A stretch of 46,173 bases of DNA, taken from NCBI RefSeq assembly GCF_009932375.1, contig NZ_BLJG01000020.1, forward strand, positions 1-46,173, given 5' to 3'. The stretch's first letter is position 1. Every line of letters begins with the position of its first letter. Source of the stretch: Pseudomonas juntendi (GTDB taxonomy: Bacteria; Pseudomonadota; Gammaproteobacteria; Pseudomonadales; Pseudomonadaceae). Both the position numbers and the translations under genes were made by a program. A model generated the notes under the pieces. The model was not told the origin of the DNA and searched no databases. It was given only the letters and a program-made list of their open reading frames with translations. This document shows positions 1 through 8,921 of the stretch, in pieces.

Positions 1-1
1 G

Positions 2-1297
2 CTGTTCATTCTCGACGCCAACGGCGTACCCCGCGGCAAGCTGCTGCACCGCGACGAATTGCTGGCCGTGTACCAGAGCGGCCGGCCGCTACCCAGTACC
101 ATTCTCGGCCTGACCCTGAACGGCGACGATGTGGAAAACTCCGGGTTGGTCTGGGATGTGGGTGATATCGACTGCCGCGCCTACCCGCTCGAGGGCAGCC
201 TGACAAGGTTGCCCTGGCGCCGGGTGCCGACCGCCGCAGTGCAGGTGAGCATGCACCCGAGTGAGGGGTTGCCTGCCAGCATCGCCGACCCGCGCCACGT
301 GCTGCTGCGCACCATCGAGGCGCTGCAGGCCGACGGCTACCACCCGGTGATGGCCTGCGAACTGGAGTTCTACCTGCTTGACCAGCAGCGCGACGCCCAA
401 GGCCGCCCGCAACCGGCACTGGACAACGATGGCGGGCGCCCGCGCAGCACCCAGGTGTACGGCCTGCGCGAACTGGAACAGATCGAGCCGTTTCTCGCCG
501 ATCTGTATGCCGCCTGCAAAGCCCAGGGCATCCCGGCCCGCACGGCCATTTCCGAATACGCCCCCGGCCAGGTGGAAATCACCCTGGAGCACGGTGACGC
601 ACTGCAGGCCATGGACCAGGCGGTACGCTACAAGCGCCTGGTCAAGGGCGTGGCCCATGCCCACGGCATGCAGGCCTGCTTCATGGCCAAGCCATTCGCG
701 CACCTGGCGGGTACTGGCATGCACATGCACCTGAGCCTGGCTGACCACGCCGGCACCAATCTGTTCGCCAGCGACGACAAGGCTGGCACGCCGCTGCTGC
801 GCCAGGCGGTCGCCGGCATGCTGCGCCACCTGCGCGAATCACTGCTGCTGTTCTGCCCCAACGCCAATTCGTTCCGCCGCTTCCAGGCCAACAGTTATGC
901 ACCACTGGCACCCACCTGGGGCGTGGACAACCGCACTGTGAGCCTGCGCGTACCCGGTGGCCCGGCCAACAGCCGGCATGTGGAGCACCGCATCTGCGGC
1001 GCCGATGCCAACCCCTACCTGGCGGCGGCGGCGATCCTGGCAGCCAGCCACCGTGGCATTCGCGAACAGCTGGACCCAGGGGCACCGGTGCAAGGCAACG
1101 GTTATGCCCAGGCCACCGAACACCTGCCCACCGACTGGCTGACGGCGCTCGACGCCTTGCAGCAGTCGGCTTGGGCCCGCGAAGCATTGGGCGAGGACTT
1201 CCTCGGCGTGTACCTGAAGGTCAAGCGCGCCGAGTACCGCCAGTTCATGGCCGAAGTCAGCGAACAGGACTGGCGCTGGTACCTGCACCAGGCCTGA
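2..1297 (+). CDS. puuA: Gamma-glutamylpolyamine synthetase, glutamine synthetase family (5' end outside window)
   Basis: The frame is open from base 2, and 431 residues are visible, so only some 20 N-terminal residues are missing compared with family members of about 450. Glutamine synthetase-fold landmarks are present: a segment HLAGTGMHMHLSL (His-containing ATP/metal-binding region) and FRRFQANSYAPLAPTWGVDNR, followed by the catalytic-domain tail. Enzymes of this type ligate glutamate to putrescine or another amine using ATP, the first step of the gamma-glutamyl polyamine route. The next gene, 25 nt downstream on the same strand, is a PuuB-type FAD oxidase, which supports the polyamine/amine assignment over true glutamine synthesis. 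The exact amine cannot be read from sequence. Pseudomonads carry several paralogues of this pair. Confidence 0.85.
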   Translation: MFILDANGVPRGKLLHRDELLAVYQSGRPLPSTILGLTLNGDDVENSGLVWDVGDIDCRAYPLEGSLTRLPWRRVPTAAVQVSMHPSEGLPASIADPRHVLLRTIEALQADGYHPVMACELEFYLLDQQRDAQGRPQPALDNDGGRPRSTQVYGLRELEQIEPFLADLYAACKAQGIPARTAISEYAPGQVEITLEHGDALQAMDQAVRYKRLVKGVAHAHGMQACFMAKPFAHLAGTGMHMHLSLADHAGTNLFASDDKAGTPLLRQAVAGMLRHLRESLLLFCPNANSFRRFQANSYAPLAPTWGVDNRTVSLRVPGGPANSRHVEHRICGADANPYLAAAAILAASHRGIREQLDPGAPVQGNGYAQATEHLPTDWLTALDALQQSAWAREALGEDFLGVYLKVKRAEYRQFMAEVSEQDWRWYLHQA

Positions 1298-1322
1298 GCC
1301 CCTCAACATTCAAGGAACACCC

Positions 1323-2630
1323 ATGAACGCAGCATTGCACAAAGGCCCGGCGCAGCGCGCGCCGTCCTACTACAGCGCCACCCTCAACGACCCTACCGAG
1401 TACCCGCAACTCAAGGGCACGGTGCAGGTGGATGTGGCAATCATCGGCGGCGGCTTCACCGGCGTGGCCACGGCAGTCGAGCTTGCCGAGCGCGGCCTCA
1501 AGGTGGCCATCGTCGAAACCAACCGTATAGGCTGGGGTGCCAGCGGCCGTAACGGTGGCCAAGTCACTGGCAGCCTGTCGGGCGACGAAGCCATGCGCTC
1601 ACAGATGCGCAACCACCTGGGCGCCGAGGTCGATGACTTCATCTGGCACCTGCGCTGGCGTGGCCACCAGGTAATCGAGCAGCGCGTAGCGCGCTACGGC
1701 ATCGACTGTGACCTCAAGCGTGGCCACCTGCATGCCGCCATGAAACCCTCGCACATGAACGAGCTGCGCGCGTTCGAGGCCGAAGCGCAACGCCGGGGCA
1801 TGGGCGAGCAGGTTCAAATGCTCGACCGCGCGGCAGTGGCTGAGCACCTGCAGAGCCCACTGTACATGGGCGCCTTGAAGAACCTGCGCAACCTGCACCT
1901 GCACCCGCTCAACCTGTGCCTGGGTGAGGCCCGCGCCGCACATGGCCTGGGCGCACTGGTGTTCGAGAATTCCGAAGTGCTGGACATCGTGCATGGCCCG
2001 CGCCCGGCGGTGGTTACCGCCCACGGCCGGGTCGAGGCACGCCAGGTGATGCTGGCCGGCGATGTGTACCACAAGCTGGAAAAGCGCCAACTCAAGGGCA
2101 AGATATTCCCGGCCATGGGCGGGATCGTCACCACCGCGCCACTGGGCGAACTGGCCGAGCAGATCAACCCCCACGACCTGGCGGTGTACGACTGCCGCTT
2201 CGTGCTCGACTATTACCGCCTGACGGCCGACAAGCGCCTGCTGTTCGGTGGCGGCGCCAACTACTCCGGCCGTGACTCGCGGGATATCGAAGGCGAGCTG
2301 CGGCCATGCATCGAGCGCACGTTCCCGGCATTGAAGGGCGTGCCGATCGAGTTCCAGTGGAGCTGCGCCATGGGCATCGTGGTCAACCGCATTCCACAGC
2401 TGGGCAAGCTGTCGGACAACGTGTGGTATTGCCAGGGGTATTCCGGGCACGGCATTGCCACCAGCCACATCATGGGCGAGATCATGGCCGAGGCGTTGAC
2501 CGGTACGCTCGAGCAGTTCGACACCTTCGCCCAGTGCAAGCATGTGCGGGTGCCGATGGGTGACTTGCTGGGCAACCCGCTGCTGGCGGCCGGCATGTGG
2601 TATTACCAGATGCTGGAAAAACTGCGCTGA
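1323..2630 (+). CDS. puuB: FAD-dependent oxidoreductase, gamma-glutamylputrescine oxidase type
   Basis: 435 aa. An N-terminal dinucleotide-binding motif (VAIIGGGFTGVATA, about residues 40-53, then an acidic IVE at the end of the second strand) and GWGASGRNGGQ are typical of DAO-family oxidases such as PuuB. A C-terminal FAD contact is visible in CQGYSGHGIATSH. The ATG is preceded by AAGGAA at a normal distance. The gene follows the gamma-glutamylpolyamine synthetase by 25 nt, so the two are probably co-transcribed. The expected reaction is oxidative deamination of a gamma-glutamylated amine to the aldehyde with release of ammonia and hydrogen peroxide. No matching aldehyde dehydrogenase or PuuD hydrolase follows, so later steps must be encoded elsewhere. 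A second, more distant PuuB-like gene sits at 41475-42794. Confidence 0.82.
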   Translation: MNAALHKGPAQRAPSYYSATLNDPTEYPQLKGTVQVDVAIIGGGFTGVATAVELAERGLKVAIVETNRIGWGASGRNGGQVTGSLSGDEAMRSQMRNHLGAEVDDFIWHLRWRGHQVIEQRVARYGIDCDLKRGHLHAAMKPSHMNELRAFEAEAQRRGMGEQVQMLDRAAVAEHLQSPLYMGALKNLRNLHLHPLNLCLGEARAAHGLGALVFENSEVLDIVHGPRPAVVTAHGRVEARQVMLAGDVYHKLEKRQLKGKIFPAMGGIVTTAPLGELAEQINPHDLAVYDCRFVLDYYRLTADKRLLFGGGANYSGRDSRDIEGELRPCIERTFPALKGVPIEFQWSCAMGIVVNRIPQLGKLSDNVWYCQGYSGHGIATSHIMGEIMAEALTGTLEQFDTFAQCKHVRVPMGDLLGNPLLAAGMWYYQMLEKLR

Positions 2631-2651
2631 GCCCAAAACCCATGCCCTAGC

Positions 2652-2766
2652 TGTAGGAGCGGCCTTGTGTCGCGATGGGCCGCAAAGCGGCCCCTGGATC
2701 TTGGCATGGGCGCTGAAATGGACGGGGCCGCTTTGCGGCCCATCGCGACACAAGGCCGCTCCTACA
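2652..2766. repeat. Perfect 43-bp inverted repeat (BIME-like / bidirectional terminator)
   Basis: Positions 2652-2694 and 2724-2766 are exact reverse complements over 43 bp, separated by 29 bp. Each arm itself holds a smaller GGCCGC-AAA-GCGGCC hairpin. The element lies between the convergent puuB-like gene and fadD1, so it probably acts as a bidirectional transcript end or mRNA 3' stabiliser. It differs from the GCGGGC/GCCCGC REP type found elsewhere in the window. A degraded single arm is recognisable near 35801-35820. Confidence 0.85.
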
Positions 2767-2780
2767 AGGGCAACGCAGGG

Positions 2781-4478
2781 TCAGGCGATCTTCTTCAGGC
2801 CCTGCTTCTTCAGCTCTTCATCACGCAGCTCGCGGCGCAGGATCTTGCCTACGTTGGTGGTCGGCAGCGCATCGCGGAACTCGATATGGCGCGGCACCTT
2901 GTAGCCGGTCACGTTGGCACGCATGTGCTCCATCACCTGCTCCTTGGTCACGGTCATGCCCGGCTTGACCACGATGAACACCTTGATCACTTCGCCCGAC
3001 TTCTCGTCCGGCACCCCGATGGCCGCGCACTGCAACACGCCAGGCAAGCCGGCAAGCACATCCTCCAGCTCGTTGGGGTACACATTGAAGCCGGAGACCA
3101 GGATCATGTCCTTCTTGCGGTCGACGATACGCATGTAGCCGTCTGGCTGGATCAAGGCGATGTCGCCGGTCTTCAGCCAACCCTGGTTGTCGAGGATCTC
3201 GGCAGTGGCCTCTTCGCGCTGCCAATAGCCCTTCATGACCTGCGGGCCCTTGATGCACAGTTCGCCGACTTCGCCCAACGGCAACTCGTTACCAGCCTCG
3301 TCGATTACCTTGCACAGGGTCGACGGCACCGGAATACCAATGGTGCCGACCTGGTTCGCTTCGGCAGGGTTGACCGTGGCCACCGGGCTGGTTTCCGTCA
3401 TGCCGTAGCCTTCGCAGATGGCGCAGCCGGTCACCGCCTTCCAGCGCTCGGCCACGCTCAACTGCAGGGCCATGCCGCCCGACAAGGTGATTTTCAACGC
3501 CGAGAAGTCCAGGGCACGGAACCCATCGTTGTTGCACAGGGCAACGAATAGGGTGTTCAGGCCGACAAAGCCGGTGAACTTCCACTTGCCCAGTTCCTTG
3601 ACCATCGCCGGCAGGTCACGCGGGTTGCTGATCAACACGTTGTGGTTGCCGATCAGCATCATCGCCATGCAATGGAAGGTGAACGCGTAGATGTGGTACA
3701 GCGGCAGCGGGGTGATGAGAATTTCACAGCCTTCGTGCAGGTTCGAGCCCATCAGCGCCCGGCACTGCAGCATGTTGGCCACCAGGTTGCGGTGGGTCAG
3801 CATGGCACCCTTGGCCACGCCGGTGGTGCCGCCGGTGTACTGCAGCACCGCCACATCGTTGGCCTGCGGGTTGGCCTCGGTTACCGGCTGGCCCTTGCCC
3901 AGCGCCAGCGCAGCGTTGAAACGCACGGCCTGCGGCAGGTGGTAGGCCGGCACCATCTTCTTCACGTACTTGATCACGCTGTTGATCAGCAAGCGCTTGA
4001 CCGGCGGCAACAGGTCGGCCACTTCGGTGACGATTACGTGCCGGACCTGGGTCTTGGGCACCACTTTCTCAGCCAGGTGGGCCATGTTGGCCAGGCACAC
4101 CAAGGCCTTGGCGCCAGAGTCGTTGAACTGGTGTTCCATTTCCCGCGCGGTGTACAGCGGGTTGGTGTTGACCACGATCAGCCCGGCGCGTATGGCACCG
4201 AACACCGCGACCGGGTACTGCAGGACATTGGGCAGTTGCACGGCAATACGATCACCCGGCTTGAGGTCGGTATGCTGCTGCAACCAGGCGGCAAATGCCC
4301 CCGACAGCGCATACAACTCGCCATAAGTGATAGTCTTGCCCAGGTTGCTAAAGGCCGGTTTGTCGGCAAAGCGTTGGCAGGATTGCTTGAGTACTGCCTG
4401 GATATTGGGGAATTCGTCAGGATTGATTTCCGCCGTAATCCCGGCTGGGTACTTATCCTTCCAAAAATGTTCGATCAT
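2781..4478 (-). CDS. fadD1: Long-chain fatty acid--CoA ligase FadD1
   Basis: 565 aa, the normal FadD length. Activates long-chain fatty acids with ATP and CoA for beta-oxidation. The AMP-binding P-loop YTGGTTGVAKG begins at residue 214, the adenylation motif is GYGMTETSP, and the FACS signature reads GWLKTGDIALIQ followed by IVDRKKDMI. The start chosen is the ATG reading MIEHFWKDKYPAG, which has an AAGGAG Shine-Dalgarno at good spacing; an in-frame ATG 13 codons upstream has none and extends past the family N-terminus. It lies downstream of its paralogue fadD2 on the same strand, separated by 355 nt with a heptamer array. The tandem arrangement matches fadD1-fadD2 of other pseudomonads. Confidence 0.93.
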   Translation of the reverse strand: MIEHFWKDKYPAGITAEINPDEFPNIQAVLKQSCQRFADKPAFSNLGKTITYGELYALSGAFAAWLQQHTDLKPGDRIAVQLPNVLQYPVAVFGAIRAGLIVVNTNPLYTAREMEHQFNDSGAKALVCLANMAHLAEKVVPKTQVRHVIVTEVADLLPPVKRLLINSVIKYVKKMVPAYHLPQAVRFNAALALGKGQPVTEANPQANDVAVLQYTGGTTGVAKGAMLTHRNLVANMLQCRALMGSNLHEGCEILITPLPLYHIYAFTFHCMAMMLIGNHNVLISNPRDLPAMVKELGKWKFTGFVGLNTLFVALCNNDGFRALDFSALKITLSGGMALQLSVAERWKAVTGCAICEGYGMTETSPVATVNPAEANQVGTIGIPVPSTLCKVIDEAGNELPLGEVGELCIKGPQVMKGYWQREEATAEILDNQGWLKTGDIALIQPDGYMRIVDRKKDMILVSGFNVYPNELEDVLAGLPGVLQCAAIGVPDEKSGEVIKVFIVVKPGMTVTKEQVMEHMRANVTGYKVPRHIEFRDALPTTNVGKILRRELRDEELKKQGLKKIA

Positions 4479-4696
4479 GGAAGCCCACTCCTTCAGCAAC
4501 AGCGAAGTTCGATTCACGCGTCGATGCGCTTATTATTGATATGAGATGACGGTTCGTTGCAAACCGGATCATCTGAAAGCGGGCCGAGAGTAACAGCTTT
4601 GCCTGGGGTCGCCTAGAGGCCAAAACTGGCCTTAAGGTCACAAAAATGACTCAATGAACAATTTAGGTCATTTTTAGAGTATTTAGCTTAAAGTGG

Positions 4697-4830
4697 CAAG
4701 CTACAAGCTTCAAGCGGCAAGATAGAGCGCGCCAAAGGCTCTGATTCACCGCTTGCAGCTTCTAGCTTCTAGCTTCTAGCTTCTAGCTTCTAGCTTGTAG
4801 CTTGTAGCTTGTAGCTTGCAGCTTGCAGCT
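4697..4830. repeat. Heptanucleotide tandem array with inverted partner
   Basis: From 4751 to 4827 there are eleven uninterrupted 7-bp units GCTTSTA/GCTTGCA (one GCTTGCA, five GCTTCTA, three GCTTGTA, two GCTTGCA) plus a partial unit ending at 4830. At 4697-4715 about 2.7 units of the same heptamer occur in the opposite orientation, so the two can fold into a long stem-loop. The array ends 3 nt from the fadD2 stop codon and lies in the transcribed direction between fadD2 and fadD1. The rest of the 355-nt gap (4479-4833) is AT-richer and carries no open gene. Confidence 0.9.
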
Positions 4831-4833
4831 GAC

Positions 4834-6522
4834 TCAAGCGATATCCCGCAGCTCCCGGCGCAGAATCTTGCCCACCGGGGTCATCGGCAGGGACTCGCGC
4901 AGCACGATGTGCTTGGGCACCTTGTAACCGGTGAAGTTGGCCTTGCAGTAGGCCTTGAGCTCATCCACGCTCAGCCCCCCCTCGCGCGGCACCACGAACA
5001 GCTTCACCGCCTCGCCGGAACGCTCGTCGGGCACGCCGATGGCCGCGCAGTTGGCGACCTGCGGGTGGCCCATCACCACGTCTTCGATCTCGTTGGGGTA
5101 CACGTTGAAACCCGAGACGATGATCATGTCCTTCTTGCGGTCGACGATCCGCGTGAAGCCGTCGGGGTCGATCACGGCGATATCACCGGTTTTGAACCAA
5201 CCGTCCGCATCCAGGGCCTGGGCGGTGGCCTCAGGCTGCTGCCAGTAGCCCTTCATCACCTGCGGCCCCTTGATGCACAACTCGCCACGCTCGCCCAACG
5301 GCAGCTCGTTGCCGTCATCATCGATGACCTTGAAGGCGGTACCGGCCACCGGGATGCCCACCGTACCCAGCCGGGCCAACTGGCCGTAGGGGTTGGTGCT
5401 GGCCACCGGCGAGGTTTCGGTCAGGCCATAGCCTTCGACAATGCGGCAGCCGGTAAGCGCCTCCCAGCGTTCGGCAGTGGCCTTGACCAGCGCCGTGCCA
5501 CCGGAGTTGGTAACTTTCAGTGCCGAGAAATCCAGCCGGCGAAAGCCCGGGTGATCCATCAGCGCCACGAACAGGGTGTTGAGCCCGAGCAATGCAGAGA
5601 AACGCCACTTGCCCAGCTCCTTGATGAAGCCGGGAATATCCCGCGGGTTGGTGATCAGCACGTTGTGGTTGCCGGTGACCATCATGCACATGCAGTTCGC
5701 GGTGAACGCGTAGATGTGGTACAGCGGCAGCGGCGCGATCATCACCTCCTGGCCATCCTTGAGCAGCTTCTGCCCGTCCGGGCCGTGCTGCGAAAAGCAC
5801 GCCAGCACCTGCAGCATGTTGGCCACCAGGTTGCCGTGAGTAAGCATGGCGCCTTTGGCCAGCCCGGTGGTGCCGCCGGTGTACTGCAGCACGGCGATGT
5901 CGTCCAGGCTCTGCGGCACCGGTTGCGGCGACAGGCCGCGCCCCTGGCGCAGCACCTGCTTGAACGAGAGTGCCTGGGGCAAGTGGTAGGCCGGCACCAT
6001 CTTTTTCAGCTTGTCGACCACCGTGTTGATCAACCAGCCCTTGGCAGTGGGCAGCAGGTCGCCCATTTTCGCTTCGATCAGGTACTCGATGCCGGTGTCG
6101 GGCAACACGGCCTGCACCCGCTTGCCGAACATGTTCAGGTAGACCAACGCCCGCGCGCCGCTGTCATTGAACTGGTGGCGCATCTCGCGCTCGGTGTACA
6201 GCGGGTTGGTATTGACCACGATCAGCCCGGCACGCATGGCCCCGAACACGGCGATCGGGTACTGCAGCACGTTGGGCATCTGCACCGCGATACGGTCGCC
6301 CGGCTGCAGGTCGGTGTGCTGCTGCAACCAGGCGGCAAACGCGGCTGAATGTCGCTCCAGTTGCGCATAGGTCAGGGTCACGCCCAGGTTGCTGAATGCC
6401 GGGCGGTCGGCAAAGCGCTTGCAAGAGCGCTCGAACACCTCGACCACCGAGGCATAGGCATTGATGTCGATGGTGGAAGGCACGCCCGCCGGGCGCTTGT
6501 CATTCCAGAAGTCGGCTTGCAT
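4834..6522 (-). CDS. fadD2: Long-chain fatty acid--CoA ligase FadD2
   Basis: 562 aa paralogue of the neighbouring FadD1, with the same organisation: P-loop YTGGTTGLAKG from residue 214, EGYGLTETSP, and the FACS signature around GWFKTGDIAVIDPDGF with IVDRKKDMIIVSGFN. It performs ATP-dependent CoA activation of fatty acids at the inner membrane. The start is the ATG reading MQADFWNDKRPAG, with AGAGGAAC upstream. It is probably the first gene of a fadD2-fadD1 transcript. The divergent neighbour starting at 6742 encodes a lipase-like hydrolase, followed by phaJ1, so the locus concentrates fatty-acid functions. Paralogues in related species differ in chain-length preference, which cannot be read here. 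Confidence 0.93.
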   Translation of the reverse strand: MQADFWNDKRPAGVPSTIDINAYASVVEVFERSCKRFADRPAFSNLGVTLTYAQLERHSAAFAAWLQQHTDLQPGDRIAVQMPNVLQYPIAVFGAMRAGLIVVNTNPLYTEREMRHQFNDSGARALVYLNMFGKRVQAVLPDTGIEYLIEAKMGDLLPTAKGWLINTVVDKLKKMVPAYHLPQALSFKQVLRQGRGLSPQPVPQSLDDIAVLQYTGGTTGLAKGAMLTHGNLVANMLQVLACFSQHGPDGQKLLKDGQEVMIAPLPLYHIYAFTANCMCMMVTGNHNVLITNPRDIPGFIKELGKWRFSALLGLNTLFVALMDHPGFRRLDFSALKVTNSGGTALVKATAERWEALTGCRIVEGYGLTETSPVASTNPYGQLARLGTVGIPVAGTAFKVIDDDGNELPLGERGELCIKGPQVMKGYWQQPEATAQALDADGWFKTGDIAVIDPDGFTRIVDRKKDMIIVSGFNVYPNEIEDVVMGHPQVANCAAIGVPDERSGEAVKLFVVPREGGLSVDELKAYCKANFTGYKVPKHIVLRESLPMTPVGKILRRELRDIA

Positions 6523-6741
6523 TTATTATTGTTCCTCTGCCTGGACCTGCACTGCGTCCTTGGATCCTTGACCTGGTCGCCAACCGGCAAACAGGCGTTG
6601 CTTCGACGTTAGCAGGTAAGCCCAGGGTGGCCTATACGCCAAGTGCCGCCATTAACATTGTGAATCTTATTTGTGCCCTTCCTGCAATCGGGCCGGTTGT
6701 GCATACACTGTTCCGGTACCCCATGCGCACAAGGAGCCGCC

Positions 6742-7686
6742 ATGCCCCACGACGCCTTCTGGCTGCCCGTCAGCGAACACTGCCGCCTGTACGTGCACCA
6801 ATGGCTGCCAGCCTCGCCAGTGAAAGCCGTAGTCCTGCTGGCCCATGGCATGGCCGAGCATGCCGGGCGCTACCAGCGCCTGGGCCTGGCCCTGGCCGCG
6901 GCTGGCTTTGCCGTGTTCGCCGCTGACCAGCGTGGCCACGGGCGTAGCGCCGAGCACGGCAGCCTGGGCCTGTTCAGCCGCCATCATGGCTGGAATGCCG
7001 TGGTCGACGACCTCGGCCGGCTGGCCCAGTACATTGGCCAACACTACCCGGGCACACCGCTGTTCCTGTTCGGCCACAGCATGGGCAGCTATATCGCCCA
7101 GGCTTACCTGCTGCACCACAGCGCCAGCCTGCACGGGGCGATCCTGAGCGGTTCCAACTACCAGCCTGCCGCGCTGTACCGCATGGCCCGGCTGGTGGCG
7201 CGGCTGGAGGCCTGGCGCCAGGGGCCGCTGGGCAAAAGTGCGGTGATCGAATGGTTGTCCTTCGGCGCGTTCAACAAGGCCTTCAAGCCCAACCGTACGC
7301 CGTTCGACTGGCTCAGCCGCGACCCGGCCGAGGTCGACCGCTACGTCAACGACCCGCTGTGCGGCTTTCGGTGCAGCAACCAGCTGTGGCTGGACCTGCT
7401 GCAAGGCTTGGCGCAGATCAGCCAGCCGGGTAACCTCGCACAGATCGATCCGAACCTGCCGATACTGATAATGGGTGGGGAATGTGATCCGGTCAGTGCC
7501 GGCAAGCGTCTCACCCATCTGGCCGACGCCCTGCGCGCCACCGGCAATCGACATGTACAGCTACGCGTCTATCCTGAAGCGCGGCATGAAGTACTCAACG
7601 AAACCAACCGTAACGAGGTCACTGCCGACATTGTCGGCTGGCTTGAACAGGCACTGGCCATTGATCGGCCTGTGCGCAGTGAATGA
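6742..7686 (+). CDS. Alpha/beta hydrolase, monoacylglycerol lipase-like
   Basis: 314 aa serine hydrolase of the 'hydrolase 4' type. Visible landmarks: oxyanion region LLAHGMAEH (residues 33-40), DQRGHGRS (62-69), nucleophile elbow GHSMG with Ser113, a late Asp in GGECDPVSAG and His in ARHEVLNE. The start chosen (MPHDAFW) has AAGGAG eight bases before the ATG; an earlier in-frame ATG at 6673 lacks a ribosome site. It probably releases fatty acids from monoacylglycerols or other esters, feeding the adjacent acyl-CoA ligases. It sits 34 nt upstream of phaJ1 on the same strand, so the two are likely co-transcribed. The same gene order occurs in other Pseudomonas species. Confidence 0.85.
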   Translation: MPHDAFWLPVSEHCRLYVHQWLPASPVKAVVLLAHGMAEHAGRYQRLGLALAAAGFAVFAADQRGHGRSAEHGSLGLFSRHHGWNAVVDDLGRLAQYIGQHYPGTPLFLFGHSMGSYIAQAYLLHHSASLHGAILSGSNYQPAALYRMARLVARLEAWRQGPLGKSAVIEWLSFGAFNKAFKPNRTPFDWLSRDPAEVDRYVNDPLCGFRCSNQLWLDLLQGLAQISQPGNLAQIDPNLPILIMGGECDPVSAGKRLTHLADALRATGNRHVQLRVYPEARHEVLNETNRNEVTADIVGWLEQALAIDRPVRSE

Positions 7687-7720
7687 CAGCCACCCTCGCC
7701 TACCGCTCAAGGAAACCCCG

Positions 7721-8191
7721 ATGTCCCAGGTCACCAACACGCCTTACGAAGCCCTCGAAGTTGGCCAGAAGGCGCAATACCAGAAGTCCGTCGAAGAGCG
7801 CGACATCCAGCTGTTCGCGGCGATGTCCGGTGACCACAACCCGGTGCACCTGGACGCCGAGTTTGCGGCCAAGAGCATGTTCCGCGAACGCATTGCCCAC
7901 GGCATGTTCAGCGGCGCGTTGATCAGTGCGGCAGTGGCCTGCACCCTGCCAGGCCCTGGCACCATCTACCTGGGCCAGCAGATGAGCTTCCAGAAGCCGG
8001 TGAAGATTGGCGACACGCTCACCGTACGCCTGGAAATTCTGGAAAAACTGCCCAAGTTCAAAGTGCGCATCGCGACCAATGTGTACAACCAGAACGATGA
8101 GCTGGTGGTGCAGGGCGAAGCGGAAATCCTGGCGCCACGCAAGCAGCAGACCGTGGAACTGGTATCGCCACCGAATTTCGTTGCCAGCTGA
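7721..8191 (+). CDS. phaJ1: (R)-specific enoyl-CoA hydratase PhaJ1 (MaoC-like)
   Basis: 156 aa, exactly the length of Pseudomonas PhaJ1. Hot-dog fold hydratase 2 motif SGDHNPVHLD is present with the catalytic Asp38 and His43, followed by RIAHGMFSGALIS. It hydrates trans-2-enoyl-CoA from beta-oxidation to (R)-3-hydroxyacyl-CoA, the monomer for polyhydroxyalkanoate synthesis. The ATG follows CAAGGAAACCCCG, a good Shine-Dalgarno. Its position beside two fadD genes and a lipase-like hydrolase fits a supply route from fatty acids to PHA precursors. Confidence 0.92.
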   Translation: MSQVTNTPYEALEVGQKAQYQKSVEERDIQLFAAMSGDHNPVHLDAEFAAKSMFRERIAHGMFSGALISAAVACTLPGPGTIYLGQQMSFQKPVKIGDTLTVRLEILEKLPKFKVRIATNVYNQNDELVVQGEAEILAPRKQQTVELVSPPNFVAS

Positions 8192-8248
8192 GCATAGCGC
8201 TGGCACTACCGGCCCTGCGGCGGGCGAATGCCCGCCCCCAGGCAACCA

Positions 8249-8734
8249 TCAGTCTGGCATCCGCTGGGTGACCAACTCCACCAGGCGGTCCAGGCTTTCA
8301 CCCCAGCCCTGGTAGAACCCCATGTCCTCGTGGGCCTTGCAATCGGCAGCATTCCAGTGCCAGGCCCGGGCGGTATAACGGGTTTTGCCCCGTTCCTCGT
8401 CCAGGCTGATCACGGCGGTCATGAACGCCTTGTTCGACGGTACCCAGCCGGGGCCAAACGCATCGGTGAACACCAGGCGCCGCGGTGCCGCAATTTCCAG
8501 GAACACGCCCTGGGTGGGGTACTCGCTACCATCCGGCGCCCGCATCAAGGTGCGGAACAGGCCGCCGGGCCACAATTGCATCTCGCATTCCGGGGTGCTC
8601 ATGCCATGCGGCCCCCACCATTGCCTTAGCCACTCGGGCTCGGTCCAGGCGCGGAACACTTTGGCCGGTGGGGCGTCGATCAGGCGACTGATCAACAACT
8701 CATGTTGCGCTTGCGCAGCAGGGGCAAGGCTCAT
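8249..8734 (-). CDS. SRPBCC / AHSA1-type START-domain protein
   Basis: 161 aa. The pattern ISRLIDAPPAKVFRAWTEPEWLRQWWGP with the later WPGGLFRT and GWGESLDRLVELV is characteristic of the activator-of-Hsp90-ATPase-like SRPBCC family, which forms a helix-grip cavity for hydrophobic ligands. These small proteins are often stand-alone and of unknown ligand. A GGAGA ribosome site precedes the ATG. It is transcribed toward phaJ1; there is no operon partner. Function beyond fold cannot be inferred. Confidence 0.85.
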   Translation of the reverse strand: MSLAPAAQAQHELLISRLIDAPPAKVFRAWTEPEWLRQWWGPHGMSTPECEMQLWPGGLFRTLMRAPDGSEYPTQGVFLEIAAPRRLVFTDAFGPGWVPSNKAFMTAVISLDEERGKTRYTARAWHWNAADCKAHEDMGFYQGWGESLDRLVELVTQRMPD

Positions 8735-8879
8735 CGGGTGTTGTCTCCGTGGCAGTCAGGGTGGCAGTTCACGCAGCAAGGCTGTGCGAATTCCCCACGT
8801 CCACGATAGACCAGGCCCGCCCCACGAGGGTGGCCCGCCGAGCAGCGGCTCAGTGCGTTTGGCGATAACGGCCCACGGC

Positions 8880-8908
8880 GTTCGAGCGCCGCGCGGGGGC
8901 GCTCGAAC
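8880..8908. terminator. Stem-loop downstream of the DUF2790 gene
   Basis: Perfect 11-bp stem GTTCGAGCGCC / GGCGCTCGAAC with a 7-nt loop, 13 nt beyond the stop codon of the gene at 8922-9179. No T-run follows on either strand, so it may be an mRNA 3'-end stabiliser rather than a classical terminator. Confidence 0.5.
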
Positions 8909-8921
8909 CTCCTGTAGCCGG

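Noticed and set aside
4751..4830. CRISPR-like tandem repeats
   Set aside because: Units are only 7 bp with no unique spacers and no cas genes nearby; it is a simple tandem array.
4816..6348. 510-codon open frame opposite fadD2
   Set aside because: It mirrors fadD2 codon positions in a high-GC gene, lacks domain motifs and has a repetitive His/Val/Gly composition typical of antisense translation.
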